Shown: positions 1 through 8,282 of the stretch, one piece after another
How the letters are laid out: each line of letters begins with the position of its first letter
Position numbering within the stretch: the stretch's first letter is position 1
From: Hymenobacter psychrophilus
Lineage (GTDB): Bacteria > Bacteroidota > Bacteroidia > Cytophagales > Hymenobacteraceae
NCBI RefSeq assembly: GCF_900107135.1
Contig: NZ_FNOV01000008.1
Location: forward strand, 1-64,000
DNA length: 64,000 nucleotides
Direction: 5' to 3'
Notes under the pieces: model-generated
What the model was told of the DNA's origin: nothing
What the model saw: only the letters and a program-made list of their open reading frames with translations
Databases searched by the model: none
Position numbers and translations under genes: made by a program

Positions 1-311
1 GCGGCGGCTTTGTGGGCTTTGACCGTGGTCGAGTCGACCAGCACCCAAGCATAATCCGGCTCCTGCACCGCCTGGAACAGGCCCTCCCAGACCCCAGCCA
101 GCGCCCAGCGGCGAAAGCGTCGGGCTACCGTGTTCCAAGGGCCAAACCGTTCGGGCAGGTCGCGCCAGGCGCAGCCCGTGCGCACCCGGTAGACCACGGC
201 GTTGACAAAATGGCGGTTGTTGCGGCCTGTGCCGCCTGCCGTACCGGCCTGCCCAAGTGTGTGCGGCTGAATCAGTTCCCATTCACGCTCAGTAAGTTCG
301 TGGCGTCGCAT
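1..311 (-). CDS. IS5-family transposase, N-terminal part (cut by window edge)
   Basis: About 103 residues are visible from the ATG at 311 down to the window edge. The translation starts MRRHELTEREWELIQPH, contains GRNNRHFVNAVVYRVRTG, CAWRDLPERFGPWNTV and the first catalytic-core strand VDSTTVKAHKA, where the Asp is the first DDE residue. This is the N-terminal helix-turn-helix (DUF4096) arrangement of IS5/IS427-group transposases. The group often needs a frameshift to join two ORFs; whether this copy does cannot be seen here. It could be intact or degraded beyond the edge. Confidence 0.85.
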   Translation of the reverse strand, partial: MRRHELTEREWELIQPHTLGQAGTAGGTGRNNRHFVNAVVYRVRTGCAWRDLPERFGPWNTVARRFRRWALAGVWEGLFQAVQEPDYAWVLVDSTTVKAHKAA

Positions 312-344
312 CCCGCAAATTTAAACATGACTGTCCACACACTC
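1..344. mobile_element. IS5-family insertion sequence, one end only
   Basis: The window opens inside an insertion sequence whose transposase reads leftwards off the edge. The terminal sequence, read on the minus strand, begins about GAGTGTGTGGACAGTCATG. It abuts CTAA (344-347), which fits the YTAR/TNA target preference known for IS5-type elements. The exact boundary and target duplication cannot be fixed because the other end is outside the window. Insertion lies at the very end of truA, whose last codons are read from the element. Confidence 0.75.
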
Positions 345-1139
345 TAACTCCTTTTTTGAAAAATACGGCAACCCCACCGGCAGCAATGCCGCGTCCACTA
401 GATCGGCCGGGTACTCGACGCGGCACAGGAACAGGCCACCGGCCAGGGCTGCGCCGCTGGCGTGTACCCGACTCAGGCTCCGAAAAATCTCGCCGAACTC
501 GGCCGGGCTCAACTTGCCGCGGCCCACGCTCAGCAGCGTACCCACTACCAACCGCACCATGCCCCGCACAAAGCGGTTGGCCCGGATGCGGAACACCAGC
601 CCGCCCGGCTCCAGGTGCCAGCCGGCCTCGAAACAGGTGCAGTTGTAGTGCTTCTCGGCCCCTTTTACCTTCGAAAAGCTGGTGAAATCGTGGGTGCCTA
701 CCAGCATAGCGGCGGCCTCGTTCATGGCTTCCAGGTCGGGCGCACGGTCGAGGTAGAGGCTGAAACGAGTGGCGAACGGGTCGGGAGTGAGGCGCACGTG
801 GTACTCGTAGGTGCGGGCCCGGGCAGCAAAACGGGCGTGGGCGTCGGGCGGCACCGGGTGCAGCACCTGCCCCCGGATGCCGGTGGGCAGCGCCCGGTTG
901 AGGCGGTAGAGCAGCGTGGCTAAATCAAGGGTGTCGGGCAGGTCGGCATCGAAATGCGCCACCTGGTGGCTGGCATGCACGCCCGAATCGGTGCGGCCGC
1001 TGCCCAGGCAGTACACCGGCTGGCGCAGCACCTGGCTCAGGCAGCGGTCCAGTTCCTGCTGCACCGTCGTCACGCGCGGCTGAATCTGCCAGCCGTGGTA
1101 CTCGGTGCCATCATAGGCCAGGTGCAGGAAGTAGCGCAT
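321..1139 (-). CDS. truA: tRNA pseudouridine synthase A, C-terminus rewritten by IS
   Basis: Converts uridines 38-40 of the tRNA anticodon stem-loop to pseudouridine in the cytoplasm. The 272-residue protein has the TruA start (YDGTEYHGWQ) and the catalytic motif GSGRTDSGVHA with nucleophile Asp51. FTSFSKVKG and NRFVRGMVRLVVG are also family motifs. The final residues after KKEL (ECVDSHV) and the stop codon are encoded by the terminal repeat of the adjacent insertion sequence, so the native stop has been displaced. Family proteins of this phylum normally end near this point, so the enzyme is probably still active (inference). Confidence 0.95.
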   Translation of the reverse strand: MRYFLHLAYDGTEYHGWQIQPRVTTVQQELDRCLSQVLRQPVYCLGSGRTDSGVHASHQVAHFDADLPDTLDLATLLYRLNRALPTGIRGQVLHPVPPDAHARFAARARTYEYHVRLTPDPFATRFSLYLDRAPDLEAMNEAAAMLVGTHDFTSFSKVKGAEKHYNCTCFEAGWHLEPGGLVFRIRANRFVRGMVRLVVGTLLSVGRGKLSPAEFGEIFRSLSRVHASGAALAGGLFLCRVEYPADLVDAALLPVGLPYFSKKELECVDSHV

Positions 1140-1232
1140 TATTCTTAAGCTATTAGCTATTAGCTTTTTTGTGAAGTTGTTTATCAGGGGAAAGCTAACA
1201 GCTGTCAGCTAATGGCTAACAGCTCAAAACAG
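1140..1232. repeat. intergenic repeat of TTAGCT words with inverted copies
   Basis: The gap between truA and the upstream acetyltransferase consists of reiterated TTAGCT words (1144-1170) followed by their complement (GCTAACAGCTGTCAGCTAA and relatives, 1191-1226). The same words recur at 19719-19963 and 36075-36149. The arms pair only imperfectly. It may act as terminator for the acetyltransferase gene or be a mobile repeat remnant. Confidence 0.6.
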
Positions 1233-1772
1233 CTATACCACCAGCGCGTAGAGCAGCGAATCCAGGGTCTGGTTGTCCTTGACCACGCTACGGCGCATGC
1301 GGCCCTCCAGCTCGTAGCCGGCTTTTTCCAGCACCCGGGCCGAGGCGGGGTTATTAGCGAATACCACTGCGTAGAGCCGGCATACGTCGAAATGGGCCAG
1401 CAGGTAGGCAGAAGTAGTGCGCAAAGCAGCCGTAGCCAGCCCCCGGCCCCAACAGGCGGGCGTGAGCCAGTAGCCAATTTCGGCTGAGCGGCGGCGTACA
1501 TCAGTTTTGAAGTGTACGCCCACGCTGCCCACCGGCTCGCCATCTACCTCAATGGCCAGAAACAAGTCGCGGTTACTGTCGACTACCAGACACAGAAAAA
1601 ACTCCGCGTCGCCGGCCGAATATGGAAACGGAAACGTGTCGCGCAGATGGCGGGCCACCCGTTCGTCGTTGGCATAGCGGGCCAGGGCCAGCGCATCAGC
1701 GAAGGTCCAGGGCCGCAGCCGTGCCCCGGGCACGGGCAGCTCCAGCGTCGGGTTAAGCAGCGGGTCGGGCAT
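1233..1772 (-). CDS. GNAT family N-acetyltransferase (RimJ/RimL-like)
   Basis: A 179-residue acetyltransferase of the acetyl-CoA-dependent GNAT fold. It starts with the RimJ/RimL-type strand ARLRPWTFADALALARYAND. It has the central IGYWLTPACWGRGLATAAL region that forms the pyrophosphate-binding loop (RGLATA), then the late motif NNPASARVLEKAGYELEGRMRR. Substrate is unknown; relatives acetylate ribosomal protein N-termini or small amines. It lies upstream of truA on the same strand, separated by the TTAGCT repeat, so co-transcription is uncertain. Confidence 0.85.
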   Translation of the reverse strand: MPDPLLNPTLELPVPGARLRPWTFADALALARYANDERVARHLRDTFPFPYSAGDAEFFLCLVVDSNRDLFLAIEVDGEPVGSVGVHFKTDVRRRSAEIGYWLTPACWGRGLATAALRTTSAYLLAHFDVCRLYAVVFANNPASARVLEKAGYELEGRMRRSVVKDNQTLDSLLYALVV

Positions 1773-1842
1773 GTATGCGTTTCGGAGTTGGTGAGGTTTG
1801 GGGTATCGAATAGCAGCATTCCATCCAGTATCCCAAACCAGC

Positions 1843-3042
1843 CTACAGCTTCTCGTAAATGATGGCCGCGCCCTGGCCCACGCCTACGCACATAGTAGCC
1901 AGACCATAGCGCACGTTTTCGCGGCGCTGCATCTCGTGCAGCAGCGTAGCCGTAATGCGGGTGCCGCTGGCGCCCAGTGGGTGGCCGATGGCAATAGAGC
2001 CGCCGTTCACGTTCACCTTGGCCGGGTCGATGCCCAGCTCGCGCATAGAAGCCAGAGCCTGGGCGGCAAAGGCCTCGTTGAGTTCAAACAGGTCGATATC
2101 GTCGATGTTGAGGCCCGCGCGCTCCAGCACTTTGCGGGTGGCCGATATTGGCCCGATGCCCATGTAGGCGGGGTCGACGCCGGTTACGGCCGAGGCCACT
2201 ACCCGGGCCATGGGTTTGAGGTCGTACTTTTCCAGGGCCGTTTCGCTCACCAGCAGCAGGGCGGCAGCCCCGTCGTTGATGCCGGCCGAGTTGCCGGCCG
2301 TTACGCTGCCATCTACCTGGAAAGCCGGCCGCAGCGTGCCCAGCTTTTCGAGCGTGGAAAGGCGCGGGTGCTCATCCTGGTCGAAGAGGGCGGCGTGGCC
2401 TTTGGGGTTGGCAATGAACACGGGCACGATTTCGTTGCGGAAACGGCCTTTTTCGAGGGCCCGCTGGTACTTGCGCTGCGAGTCGAAGGCGAACTGGTCC
2501 TGGTCGGCGCGGCTTACCCCATACTGGCGGGCCACGTTTTCGGCCGTTTCGCCCATGGCGTAGGGGTGGTGCAGCTTCGAGAGCTTGGGGTTGACAAAGC
2601 GCCAGCCCAGCGTGGTGTCGTGGGCCGTAAAGTCGCGGTCGAAGGCCATGGTCGATTTGGCCATTACGAAGGGCGCGCGGGTCATGCTTTCGGTGCCGCC
2701 GGCCAGGTACACGTCGCCCTCACCGGCCCGAATGGCCCGCGAGGCATCCATGATGCTTTGCAGGCCCGAAGCGCAGAGACGGTTGACGGTTGTGCCGGGC
2801 ACCGTAACGGGCAGGCCCGCCAGCAGCGCGGCCATGCGGGCCACGTTGCGATTGTCTTCGCCGGCCTGGTTGGCGGCCCCCAAAATCACGTCCTCAATGG
2901 CGCTGGGGTCGAGCGTAGGATTGCGGCGCAGCAGCTCACGCAGCACGTGGGCGGCCATATCGTCGGGGCGGACGCTGCTGAGCGCCCCGCCGAATTTACC
3001 AATGGGAGTGCGGACGGCGTCCACGATATAGGCGGTAGGCAT
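1843..3042 (-). CDS. thiolase family acetyl-CoA acyltransferase
   Basis: A 399-residue thiolase, the usual length. Catalytic residues are visible: Cys90 in NRLCASGLQ, His354 in GHPLGASGTR and Cys385 in CVGVGQG, plus NEAFA and GNSAGINDGAAALLL. It condenses or cleaves 3-ketoacyl-CoA with CoA, in fatty-acid beta-oxidation or acetoacetyl-CoA formation. The sequence resembles the FadA/PcaF/PaaJ group, so 3-oxoadipyl-CoA or long-chain substrates are possible. No other beta-oxidation gene lies nearby, so specificity cannot be set from context. The start MPTAYIVDAVRTPIG is typical of the family. Confidence 0.93.
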   Translation of the reverse strand: MPTAYIVDAVRTPIGKFGGALSSVRPDDMAAHVLRELLRRNPTLDPSAIEDVILGAANQAGEDNRNVARMAALLAGLPVTVPGTTVNRLCASGLQSIMDASRAIRAGEGDVYLAGGTESMTRAPFVMAKSTMAFDRDFTAHDTTLGWRFVNPKLSKLHHPYAMGETAENVARQYGVSRADQDQFAFDSQRKYQRALEKGRFRNEIVPVFIANPKGHAALFDQDEHPRLSTLEKLGTLRPAFQVDGSVTAGNSAGINDGAAALLLVSETALEKYDLKPMARVVASAVTGVDPAYMGIGPISATRKVLERAGLNIDDIDLFELNEAFAAQALASMRELGIDPAKVNVNGGSIAIGHPLGASGTRITATLLHEMQRRENVRYGLATMCVGVGQGAAIIYEKL

Positions 3043-3076
3043 GGGGAAGAATCCGGTTTTTCTGGTCGTAGTTGGC

Positions 3077-3084
3077 TACTTTTG
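3077..3084 (+). promoter_or_regulatory. -7 promoter box TACTTTTG for the DUF4293 gene
   Basis: TACTTTTG matches the Bacteroidota -7 consensus TAnnTTTG. It is preceded 16 bases upstream by a TTTT that could act as the -33 element. It lies about 49 bases before the ATG at 3133, between divergent genes. Confidence 0.6.
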
Positions 3085-3132
3085 TCGGCCCGCAGGGGCG
3101 TTTTTAGTCAGCCAGAAAGTCAATTCACAAAG

Positions 3133-3615
3133 ATGATACAAAGAATCCAAAGCGTATTTCTGCTGCTGCTGGCCCTGTCCATGCTCAGCGTATTGGTGGT
3201 GCCTATCTGGAGCAAAGTAGACCCCGCAAGCCAGGGCACGGCCCTGCTGACGGCCTTTTCGCTCAGCTTCGCCAGCGCCGCGCCGGGCGGCAGTACTCTT
3301 GGTGCCACCAGCACCTGGCCCATTGCGGCACTGGCCGTAGCTTCGGCCGCCGTGGCGCTGTTTGCCATCTTTCAGTTCCGCCACCGCTTCAACCAGCTCA
3401 AGCTGGGCATGATCAACTTCCTGCTGATTGTGGGCACTATCGGAGCCAATTTCATTTACTCCAACATGGGTGAGGGCCTGCTCAACATCAAGCTCATCGG
3501 CACCTACCAGGCCGGCTTCTACCTGCCCACGCTGGCCCTGATCCTCAACCTGCTGGCCAGCCGCTTCATCCGCCGCGACGAGCGCCTGGTGCGCAGCATG
3601 GACCGGCTCCGGTAG
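3133..3615 (+). CDS. DUF4293 family integral membrane protein
   Basis: A 160-residue inner-membrane protein with four predicted hydrophobic helices: SVFLLLLALSMLSVLVV, TWPIAALAVASAAVALFAIF, LGMINFLLIVGTIGANFIY and LPTLALILNLLASRFI. The start MIQRIQSVFLLL and the ending FIRRDERLVRSMDRLR are typical of DUF4293, a small family found almost only in Bacteroidota. Function is unknown. The frame is open far upstream over the antisense thiolase, but the ATG at 3133, just after the promoter box, is the right start. Confidence 0.9.
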   Translation: MIQRIQSVFLLLLALSMLSVLVVPIWSKVDPASQGTALLTAFSLSFASAAPGGSTLGATSTWPIAALAVASAAVALFAIFQFRHRFNQLKLGMINFLLIVGTIGANFIYSNMGEGLLNIKLIGTYQAGFYLPTLALILNLLASRFIRRDERLVRSMDRLR

Positions 3616-3616
3616 T

Positions 3617-3733
3617 GGTAAACTAGTGAGCTGGTGAAATGGGGAGTTGCTGTTTGAGGGGCCTGATTGCGCAGCCTGCGCCGGTAGACCCCTCAAACAG
3701 CAACTCCCCATTTCACCAGCTCACTAGTTTACC
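3617..3733. terminator. perfect 45-bp inverted repeat between convergent genes
   Basis: Arms 3617-3661 and 3689-3733 are perfectly complementary over 45 bp around a 27-base loop. The element starts one base after the stop of the DUF4293 gene and ends one base before the stop of the convergent gene. It therefore fills the whole gap and probably serves as a bidirectional terminator. A 45-bp perfect stem is far longer than an ordinary intrinsic terminator, and there is no clear T-tract. Confidence 0.8.
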
Positions 3734-4360
3734 CTAAAGCCCCCACACCAGGGTCAGGAGTTCCTGCTGGATGGCGCGGGTTTTATTGTGGGCATACCAG
3801 CCGTGGAGCTTCTCGGCGAATTCTTCGTGGGTGGCGCCGGCGGCTTTGGTTTCCAGAAACAGGTCCTGGGCTTCGGCGGGGCGCGGGCCCCAGTTGGCTA
3901 CTTCGGTGCGGGTGTCAGCATGCAGCACCAGCAGCTTCGGAATGGCGCGGCCGCCGTTGGTGAGGTAATGGTCCATCAGGTCCAGGTTTTCATCGCGCAG
4001 CAGATAGTGCGTGCGGATGCGGCCCTGGCTGGCCTGGGCCACCTTTTCGAGCACGGGCACAATCTGGGCCGCGTCGCCGCACCAGCCTTCAGTAATCACC
4101 ACCCAGGCATAATCGTGCGTCAGGGCCTGCAGGGCCTCCTGCAATTCGGGCGACAGCTCTGCTTTTTTGTCGAGGCGCTCCATCCGCTGGATGTTGAGCT
4201 TGGCATAGGCCGTCAGCTCGGGCGACTGGTTTTCGCCGGTCGTCTGGCCCACGGCCATCAGGTTGTCGATTCGCTGGCGGTACTCGGTATAAGAGAGGGC
4301 GGCGGCGAGGCGTTCGGCGGTAAGTACGGGCGGCTGGGCCGGAATAGGTGAGTTGATCAT
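3734..4360 (-). CDS. thioredoxin-fold family protein with single active-site cysteine
   Basis: A 208-residue cytoplasmic protein of the thioredoxin-like superfamily (Thioredoxin_9 type). An N-terminal helical part is followed by WVVITEGWCGDAAQIVPVLEKVA, which occupies the position of the redox loop. Only Cys94 is present, the second cysteine being replaced (WCGDA). The strand AIPKLLVLHADT carries the cis-Pro. Relatives in Bacteroidota are uncharacterised; a thiol-based or non-redox role is equally possible. There is no signal peptide. Confidence 0.8.
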   Translation of the reverse strand: MINSPIPAQPPVLTAERLAAALSYTEYRQRIDNLMAVGQTTGENQSPELTAYAKLNIQRMERLDKKAELSPELQEALQALTHDYAWVVITEGWCGDAAQIVPVLEKVAQASQGRIRTHYLLRDENLDLMDHYLTNGGRAIPKLLVLHADTRTEVANWGPRPAEAQDLFLETKAAGATHEEFAEKLHGWYAHNKTRAIQQELLTLVWGL

Positions 4361-4419
4361 GGAGAGTGGAATGGATGAGGACTGCCCGACCGCACTAGCG
4401 GGGGCCGATGTAGGCTAAC

Positions 4420-4475
4420 AAACGCAAACCCCCTTCGGTTGGCTGCCTAAAGCCACTCGAAAGGGGTTGGTGTTT
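4420..4475. terminator. imperfect hairpin after dinB-like gene
   Basis: An imperfect inverted repeat pairs CAAACCCCCTTCG with CGAAAGGGGTTGGTGTTTG. It lies between the thioredoxin-fold gene start and the DinB-family stop, and is a plausible terminator for the minus-strand DinB gene. There is no strong T-tract. Confidence 0.4.
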
Positions 4476-4510
4476 GCCAGCCGATAGCTGGCAGCCAGTA
4501 TGGCCGCTAC

Positions 4511-5014
4511 TTATAAGCTGGGTACGTCGGCCGCAGCAGCCTTGGCCGACAGTTCGCGGCAGTAGGTAATGAAATCGGTGTTGATGGGCTCCAGGCCGGC
4601 GGCGCGCAGCTCCTTGGCTACCTGCGCACGGTGGTAATTGCCGTGGATGGGCATGTGCGTCAGAATATCAGAAACCTGGCTGGTGAAGCCGTCGCCCGCC
4701 GAATTGGTGTAGGTAATGAGGCGGTTCAGCTCGGTGTCGTCGGCCTGCTGGCCGTACTCGTGGAACCGCGCCGATGTTTGCTCGTGCCAGTGGTGCAGGC
4801 CGGCCAGATCGTGCTCCTGCCACACCTTCACGGGGCTGGCCGTATTGGTAAGGCGAGCCAGCCAGATAGACTGGGCGTTAAGGGCGTGGCTGTAGATGCG
4901 CATCCCGCCGGCGGGCAGCGTGGCGCCCTGGGCCACGAGGCCGTCGAGGTGGCCGAGTAGGGTTTCGTTGGCCCATACGTTGTAAGCGCCGAGCTTCTCA
5001 ATGGTGTTTATCAT
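4511..5014 (-). CDS. DinB family protein (putative metal-dependent hydrolase)
   Basis: A 167-residue four-helix-bundle protein of the DinB/YfiT superfamily. The pattern NVWANETLLGHLDGL, the mid-chain His and the late helix HMPIHGNYHRAQVAKELRAAG fit the family; three histidines normally bind a divalent metal. Members are damage-inducible or thiol S-transferases, and no specific substrate can be given. It is expressed from its own promoter box on the minus strand (5082-5089). Confidence 0.88.
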   Translation of the reverse strand: MINTIEKLGAYNVWANETLLGHLDGLVAQGATLPAGGMRIYSHALNAQSIWLARLTNTASPVKVWQEHDLAGLHHWHEQTSARFHEYGQQADDTELNRLITYTNSAGDGFTSQVSDILTHMPIHGNYHRAQVAKELRAAGLEPINTDFITYCRELSAKAAAADVPSL

Positions 5015-5081
5015 AGTATAGAAGGGAGGGGTGAGACAGGAAAAGTGAGACCCAGGTGCCAGCAGGAACTGCGGGACGACA

Positions 5082-5089
5082 CAAAACTA
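5082..5089 (-). promoter_or_regulatory. -7 promoter box TAGTTTTG for the DinB gene
   Basis: CAAAACTA on the plus strand reads TAGTTTTG on the minus strand, matching TAnnTTTG. It lies 67 bases before the DinB ATG (5014). No convincing -33 TTTG is seen. Confidence 0.5.
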
Positions 5090-5135
5090 CGTCATCTTAC
5101 TTCCCCTGTCCCGCATCTCACTTCTATTAAAAAAA

Positions 5136-5609
5136 CTACCGAGGGTCTTCCCAGATAAGCTTTTCTTCGGTTCGTTTTTCGGTGAAATCAGCGCACTGAC
5201 CGTCGCCGCGGCCGGTGAGGCCCCCATCGGGGTGGCAGAGCAGCTTGCCGTCGGCGGCGTAGAGGTTGCTGAACTGGTCGCAACAGCCAACCGTTTCGAA
5301 ATACACGGTGGCCCCGTTGTACTTGTAGCTGTAGATGTGGATGGGCGGGTTGGCCTTCTTGGCCTGAAAATGTACACGGATCTTTTCCTCCAGCCAGGCC
5401 GGGCGCTTAGCGGTGCTGAAAGCCGGCTCGGGATTGGGAGTGGGCTCGATGGTGTTGGCGCTGGTAGGTGCGGGCGTTGATACGCCGTTGGCATTGCCCG
5501 ACTGCGGCGGATCGGTGGGGGTAGTAACGGCCACGCCGCGCTGGCAGGAGGTGGTGGTGCTGAACAAAGCTGCCGCCAGAACGGCCGTCAGAAGGAAAGA
5601 ATTTTGCAT
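5136..5609 (-). CDS. hypothetical lipoprotein
   Basis: A 157-residue exported lipoprotein with a short hydrophobic signal ending in TTTSC, the lipidated Cys lying near residue 22. A Pro/Thr/Asn-rich linker follows, up to about residue 65. The compact C-terminal domain has PAWLEEKIRVHFQ, IYSYKYNGATVYFETVGCCDQFSNLYAADGKLLCHPDGG and four cysteines. The CC pair and the later Cys residues may form disulfides. This arrangement resembles the uncharacterised DUF6970-type lipoproteins of Bacteroidota, from memory. Function unknown. Confidence 0.8.
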   Translation of the reverse strand: MQNSFLLTAVLAAALFSTTTSCQRGVAVTTPTDPPQSGNANGVSTPAPTSANTIEPTPNPEPAFSTAKRPAWLEEKIRVHFQAKKANPPIHIYSYKYNGATVYFETVGCCDQFSNLYAADGKLLCHPDGGLTGRGDGQCADFTEKRTEEKLIWEDPR

Positions 5610-5753
5610 ACGAGCAGGAGGGTAGCGGAAAAGCAGCCTTCACCAGCAACTGCCGGAAAGCCGCAACGCACCCCGCCCATGGTACGAAGCCCCGCTGTAG
5701 TTCGTTGGCCGGCCCGGCCTGTACGACTGCTTCTGGCTCCTGCCTTCTAACTC

Positions 5754-6158
5754 CTAGCTTCCAAAAAAATATGGTCCGAACACCAGCCCGCCCACCGCCA
5801 GCGCGGCCAGGGCCATTGCCAGCACGGCCCCGGCGGCCACGTCTTTGGCGCGGCCCGCCAGCGGGTGGTACTCCGGCGACACCAGATCGACCACCGCTTC
5901 AATGGCCGTGTTTAGCAACTCGGCGCACCACACCGCGCCCACACTCAGGGCCACGGCCACCCACTCCCAGCGTTGGAGCCCGCAGTACAGCCCCAGCCCC
6001 AGCACCGCGGCCGCGGCGGCGGCATGAAGCCGCAGGTGCACCTCGGTGCGCAGGGCCGCCCCCACACCCCGCACCGCGTGGCCGAAGCTGGCGGCGCGGC
6101 GGCGCAGCAGGGTAGGGCGGGGGCCAGCTGGCGGAGGCAGCTTAGATTCGGTCGTCAT
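5754..6158 (-). CDS. dgkA: diacylglycerol kinase family protein
   Basis: A 134-residue inner-membrane kinase with three hydrophobic helices. It phosphorylates diacylglycerol or undecaprenol, recycling lipids in the membrane. The family signature ELLNTAIEAVVDLVSPEYH followed by LAGRAKDVAAGAVLA is complete; its acidic and Asn residues bind Mg-ATP. The start overlaps the 3' end of the upstream acetyltransferase by 17 bases, suggesting translational coupling. In Gram-positives this family is undecaprenol kinase, so substrate choice between the two lipids is open. Confidence 0.93.
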   Translation of the reverse strand: MTTESKLPPPAGPRPTLLRRRAASFGHAVRGVGAALRTEVHLRLHAAAAAAVLGLGLYCGLQRWEWVAVALSVGAVWCAELLNTAIEAVVDLVSPEYHPLAGRAKDVAAGAVLAMALAALAVGGLVFGPYFFGS

Positions 6159-6738
6159 CGGTCTGGCGGAACACGCGGGCCCGCAGCTCGTTCCAGTCGG
6201 CGCGGATGACGCTGAAAATCACCGTGTCGCGCCGGATGCCGCCCTGGGTGTAGCGGTGGCTGCGCAGCGTACCTTCCTCGGTAGCGCCCAGCCGCCGCAT
6301 CGCCTCCCGCGACTTGGTGTTGCGGGCATCGGTTTCCAGCTCCACCCGCTCGCAGCCCAGCTCCTCGAAGGCGTAGCGCAGCAGCAGGTACTTGCAGGCC
6401 CGGTTGAGGCCGGTGCGCTGAAACTCGGTGCCCAGCCAAGTGTAGCCGATGCTGACACGCGCCTCCTCGGCACTTATGTTATAGAAGCTGGTGCTGCCGG
6501 CCGCCAGCCCGGTTTGCTTATCGATGATGAGAAAAGGGTAGCGCTGGCCCTGCTCGCGGCCATCCAAAGCCTGGGCAATGTAGGCGGCCAGCCCAATGGT
6601 GTCGTCGGCGCGGGTGAGGGTATAGGCCCACAGCGCGGGGTCGGCGGCCACGGGCAGCAGGGCTTCGTAGTCGGCCGTGGTCAGGGGCCGCAACTGGGCC
6701 CGCTCGTTTTCAAGGATGATGTTCTGAGAGAAATTCAT
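6142..6738 (-). CDS. GNAT family N-acetyltransferase
   Basis: A 198-residue RimJ/RimL-type acetyltransferase. It has the N-terminal strand AQLRPLTTADYEALLPVA, the core SIGYTWLGTEFQRTGLNRACKYLLL with the acetyl-CoA loop, then ELETDARNTKSREAMRRLGA. The ending strand RDTVIFSVIRADW is standard for the group. Substrate unknown. Its 3' end overlaps dgkA, so the two are probably one transcript. Confidence 0.88.
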   Translation of the reverse strand: MNFSQNIILENERAQLRPLTTADYEALLPVAADPALWAYTLTRADDTIGLAAYIAQALDGREQGQRYPFLIIDKQTGLAAGSTSFYNISAEEARVSIGYTWLGTEFQRTGLNRACKYLLLRYAFEELGCERVELETDARNTKSREAMRRLGATEEGTLRSHRYTQGGIRRDTVIFSVIRADWNELRARVFRQTDDDRI

Positions 6739-6884
6739 AGCAGAATCAATTTACGGATATTAGTAAAGATGCCCGGAAAAAAAGTAAGCCGCCACCCCGG
6801 GCGGGGCAGCGGCTTACGATTGGATAGCCGAAACGCCATTGCGTGCGGAGTACCGCCCTATGTTCTTCAGCAGGCCGCTAAAAC

Positions 6885-8282
6885 CTACATGCCCACCATT
6901 TCTTCGGGTTTCATCCAAGCATCAAAATCTTCGGCCGTGATGTAGCCGAGCTGGATGGCGGTTTCCTTCAGGGTTGAGTCGTTTTTGTGGGCGGTCTGGG
7001 CAATTTCGGCGGCTTTGTAGTAGCCGATGTGCGGGTTGAGGGCTGTTACCAGCATCAGGCTGCTGTCGACGTGCTTCTTGATGTTGGCCTTGATGGGCTC
7101 GATGCCCACGGCGCACTTGTCGTTGAAGCTCACGCAGGCGTCGCCAATCAGGCGGGCCGAGTGCAGGAAGTTGTAAATCATCATTGGCTTGAACACGTTC
7201 AGCTCGAAGTGGCCGTTCATGCCGCCGATGTTGATGGCCACATCGTTGCCCATTACCTGGGCGGCTACCATCGTCAGGGCCTCGCACTGCGTGGGGTTCA
7301 CCTTGCCGGGCATGATGCTGGAGCCGGGCTCGTTGTCGGGAATGTGCAGCTCGCCGATGCCGGCGCGCGGGCCCGAAGCCAGCAAACGGATGTCGTTGCC
7401 GATTTTCATCAGCGAAGCGGCTACCGTTTTCAACGCGCCGTGGGCTTCCACAATGGCGTCGTGGGCGGCCAGGGCCTCAAACTTGTTTTCGGCCGTGATG
7501 AAGGGCAGGCCGGTAAGCTGGGCAATGTGGCGGGCCACGTTTTCGGAGTAGCCGGCGGGCGTGTTGATGCCCGTGCCGACGGCCGTGCCGCCCAGGGCCA
7601 GCTCGCTCAGGTGGGCCAGCGTGTTCCGGATGGCGCGCAGGCCGTGGTCGAGCTGGCTCACGTAGCCCGAAAACTCCTGGCCTACGGTCAGTGGCGTGGC
7701 ATCCATGAGGTGGGTGCGGCCGATTTTGACAATGTGCATGAACTCCTCGCTCTTGGATTTCAGCGTATCGCGCAGCTTCTCGATACCGGGGATGGTGAGC
7801 TCCATCAGCATTTTGTAGGCCGCAATGTGCATGGCCGTCGGAAAGGTGTCGTTGCTGCTCTGGCTCTTGTTGACGTCGTCGTTGGGGGCCAGCACCTTCT
7901 TCTCGTCGGTGAGGCTGCCGCCTTGCAGCACGTGGCCGCGGTAGGCAATTACCTCGTTCACGTTCATATTGCTCTGGGTGCCCGAGCCAGTCTGCCACAC
8001 CACCAGCGGGAACTGGTCGTCGAGCTTGCCTTCCAGGATTTCATCGGCCGCGCGGCCAATCAGGGCGGCCTTGTCGGCGTCGAGCACGCCGGCTTCCTGG
8101 TTGGTGAGGGCGGCGGCTTTCTTGAGGTAGGCGAAGGCCCGGATAATCTCCTTGGGCATCCGGTTGATGTCCTGGGCAATCTGGAAGTTGTCGATGCTGC
8201 GCTGGGTCTGGGCGCCGTAGTAGGCGTCGGCCGGCACCTGCACGGTGCCCATCGTGTCTTTTTCCTGGCGGAACTGGGTCAT
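6885..8282 (-). CDS. fumC: class II fumarate hydratase
   Basis: Interconverts fumarate and L-malate in the TCA cycle as a cofactor-free homotetramer. The 465-residue length equals the family norm. Visible motifs are [59 protein letters not shown] and the fumarase/aspartase signature [15 protein letters not shown], which carries the catalytic serine loop. The frame stays open about 180 codons upstream through antisense, low-quality sequence; the ATG at 8282 ([12 protein letters not shown]) is the family start. A promoter box lies 43 bases upstream. Confidence 0.96.
   Translation of the reverse strand: MTQFRQEKDTMGTVQVPADAYYGAQTQRSIDNFQIAQDINRMPKEIIRAFAYLKKAAALTNQEAGVLDADKAALIGRAADEILEGKLDDQFPLVVWQTGSGTQSNMNVNEVIAYRGHVLQGGSLTDEKKVLAPNDDVNKSQSSNDTFPTAMHIAAYKMLMELTIPGIEKLRDTLKSKSEEFMHIVKIGRTHLMDATPLTVGQEFSGYVSQLDHGLRAIRNTLAHLSELALGGTAVGTGINTPAGYSENVARHIAQLTGLPFITAENKFEALAAHDAIVEAHGALKTVAASLMKIGNDIRLLASGPRAGIGELHIPDNEPGSSIMPGKVNPTQCEALTMVAAQVMGNDVAINIGGMNGHFELNVFKPMMIYNFLHSARLIGDACVSFNDKCAVGIEPIKANIKKHVDSSLMLVTALNPHIGYYKAAEIAQTAHKNDSTLKETAIQLGYITAEDFDAWMKPEEMVGM

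Noticed and set aside
1798..3132. Long plus-strand open frame opposite the thiolase, merging into the DUF4293 gene
   Set aside because: Antisense frame of a GC-rich gene; no family motifs, while the opposite strand has all thiolase motifs. Only the part from 3133 is real.
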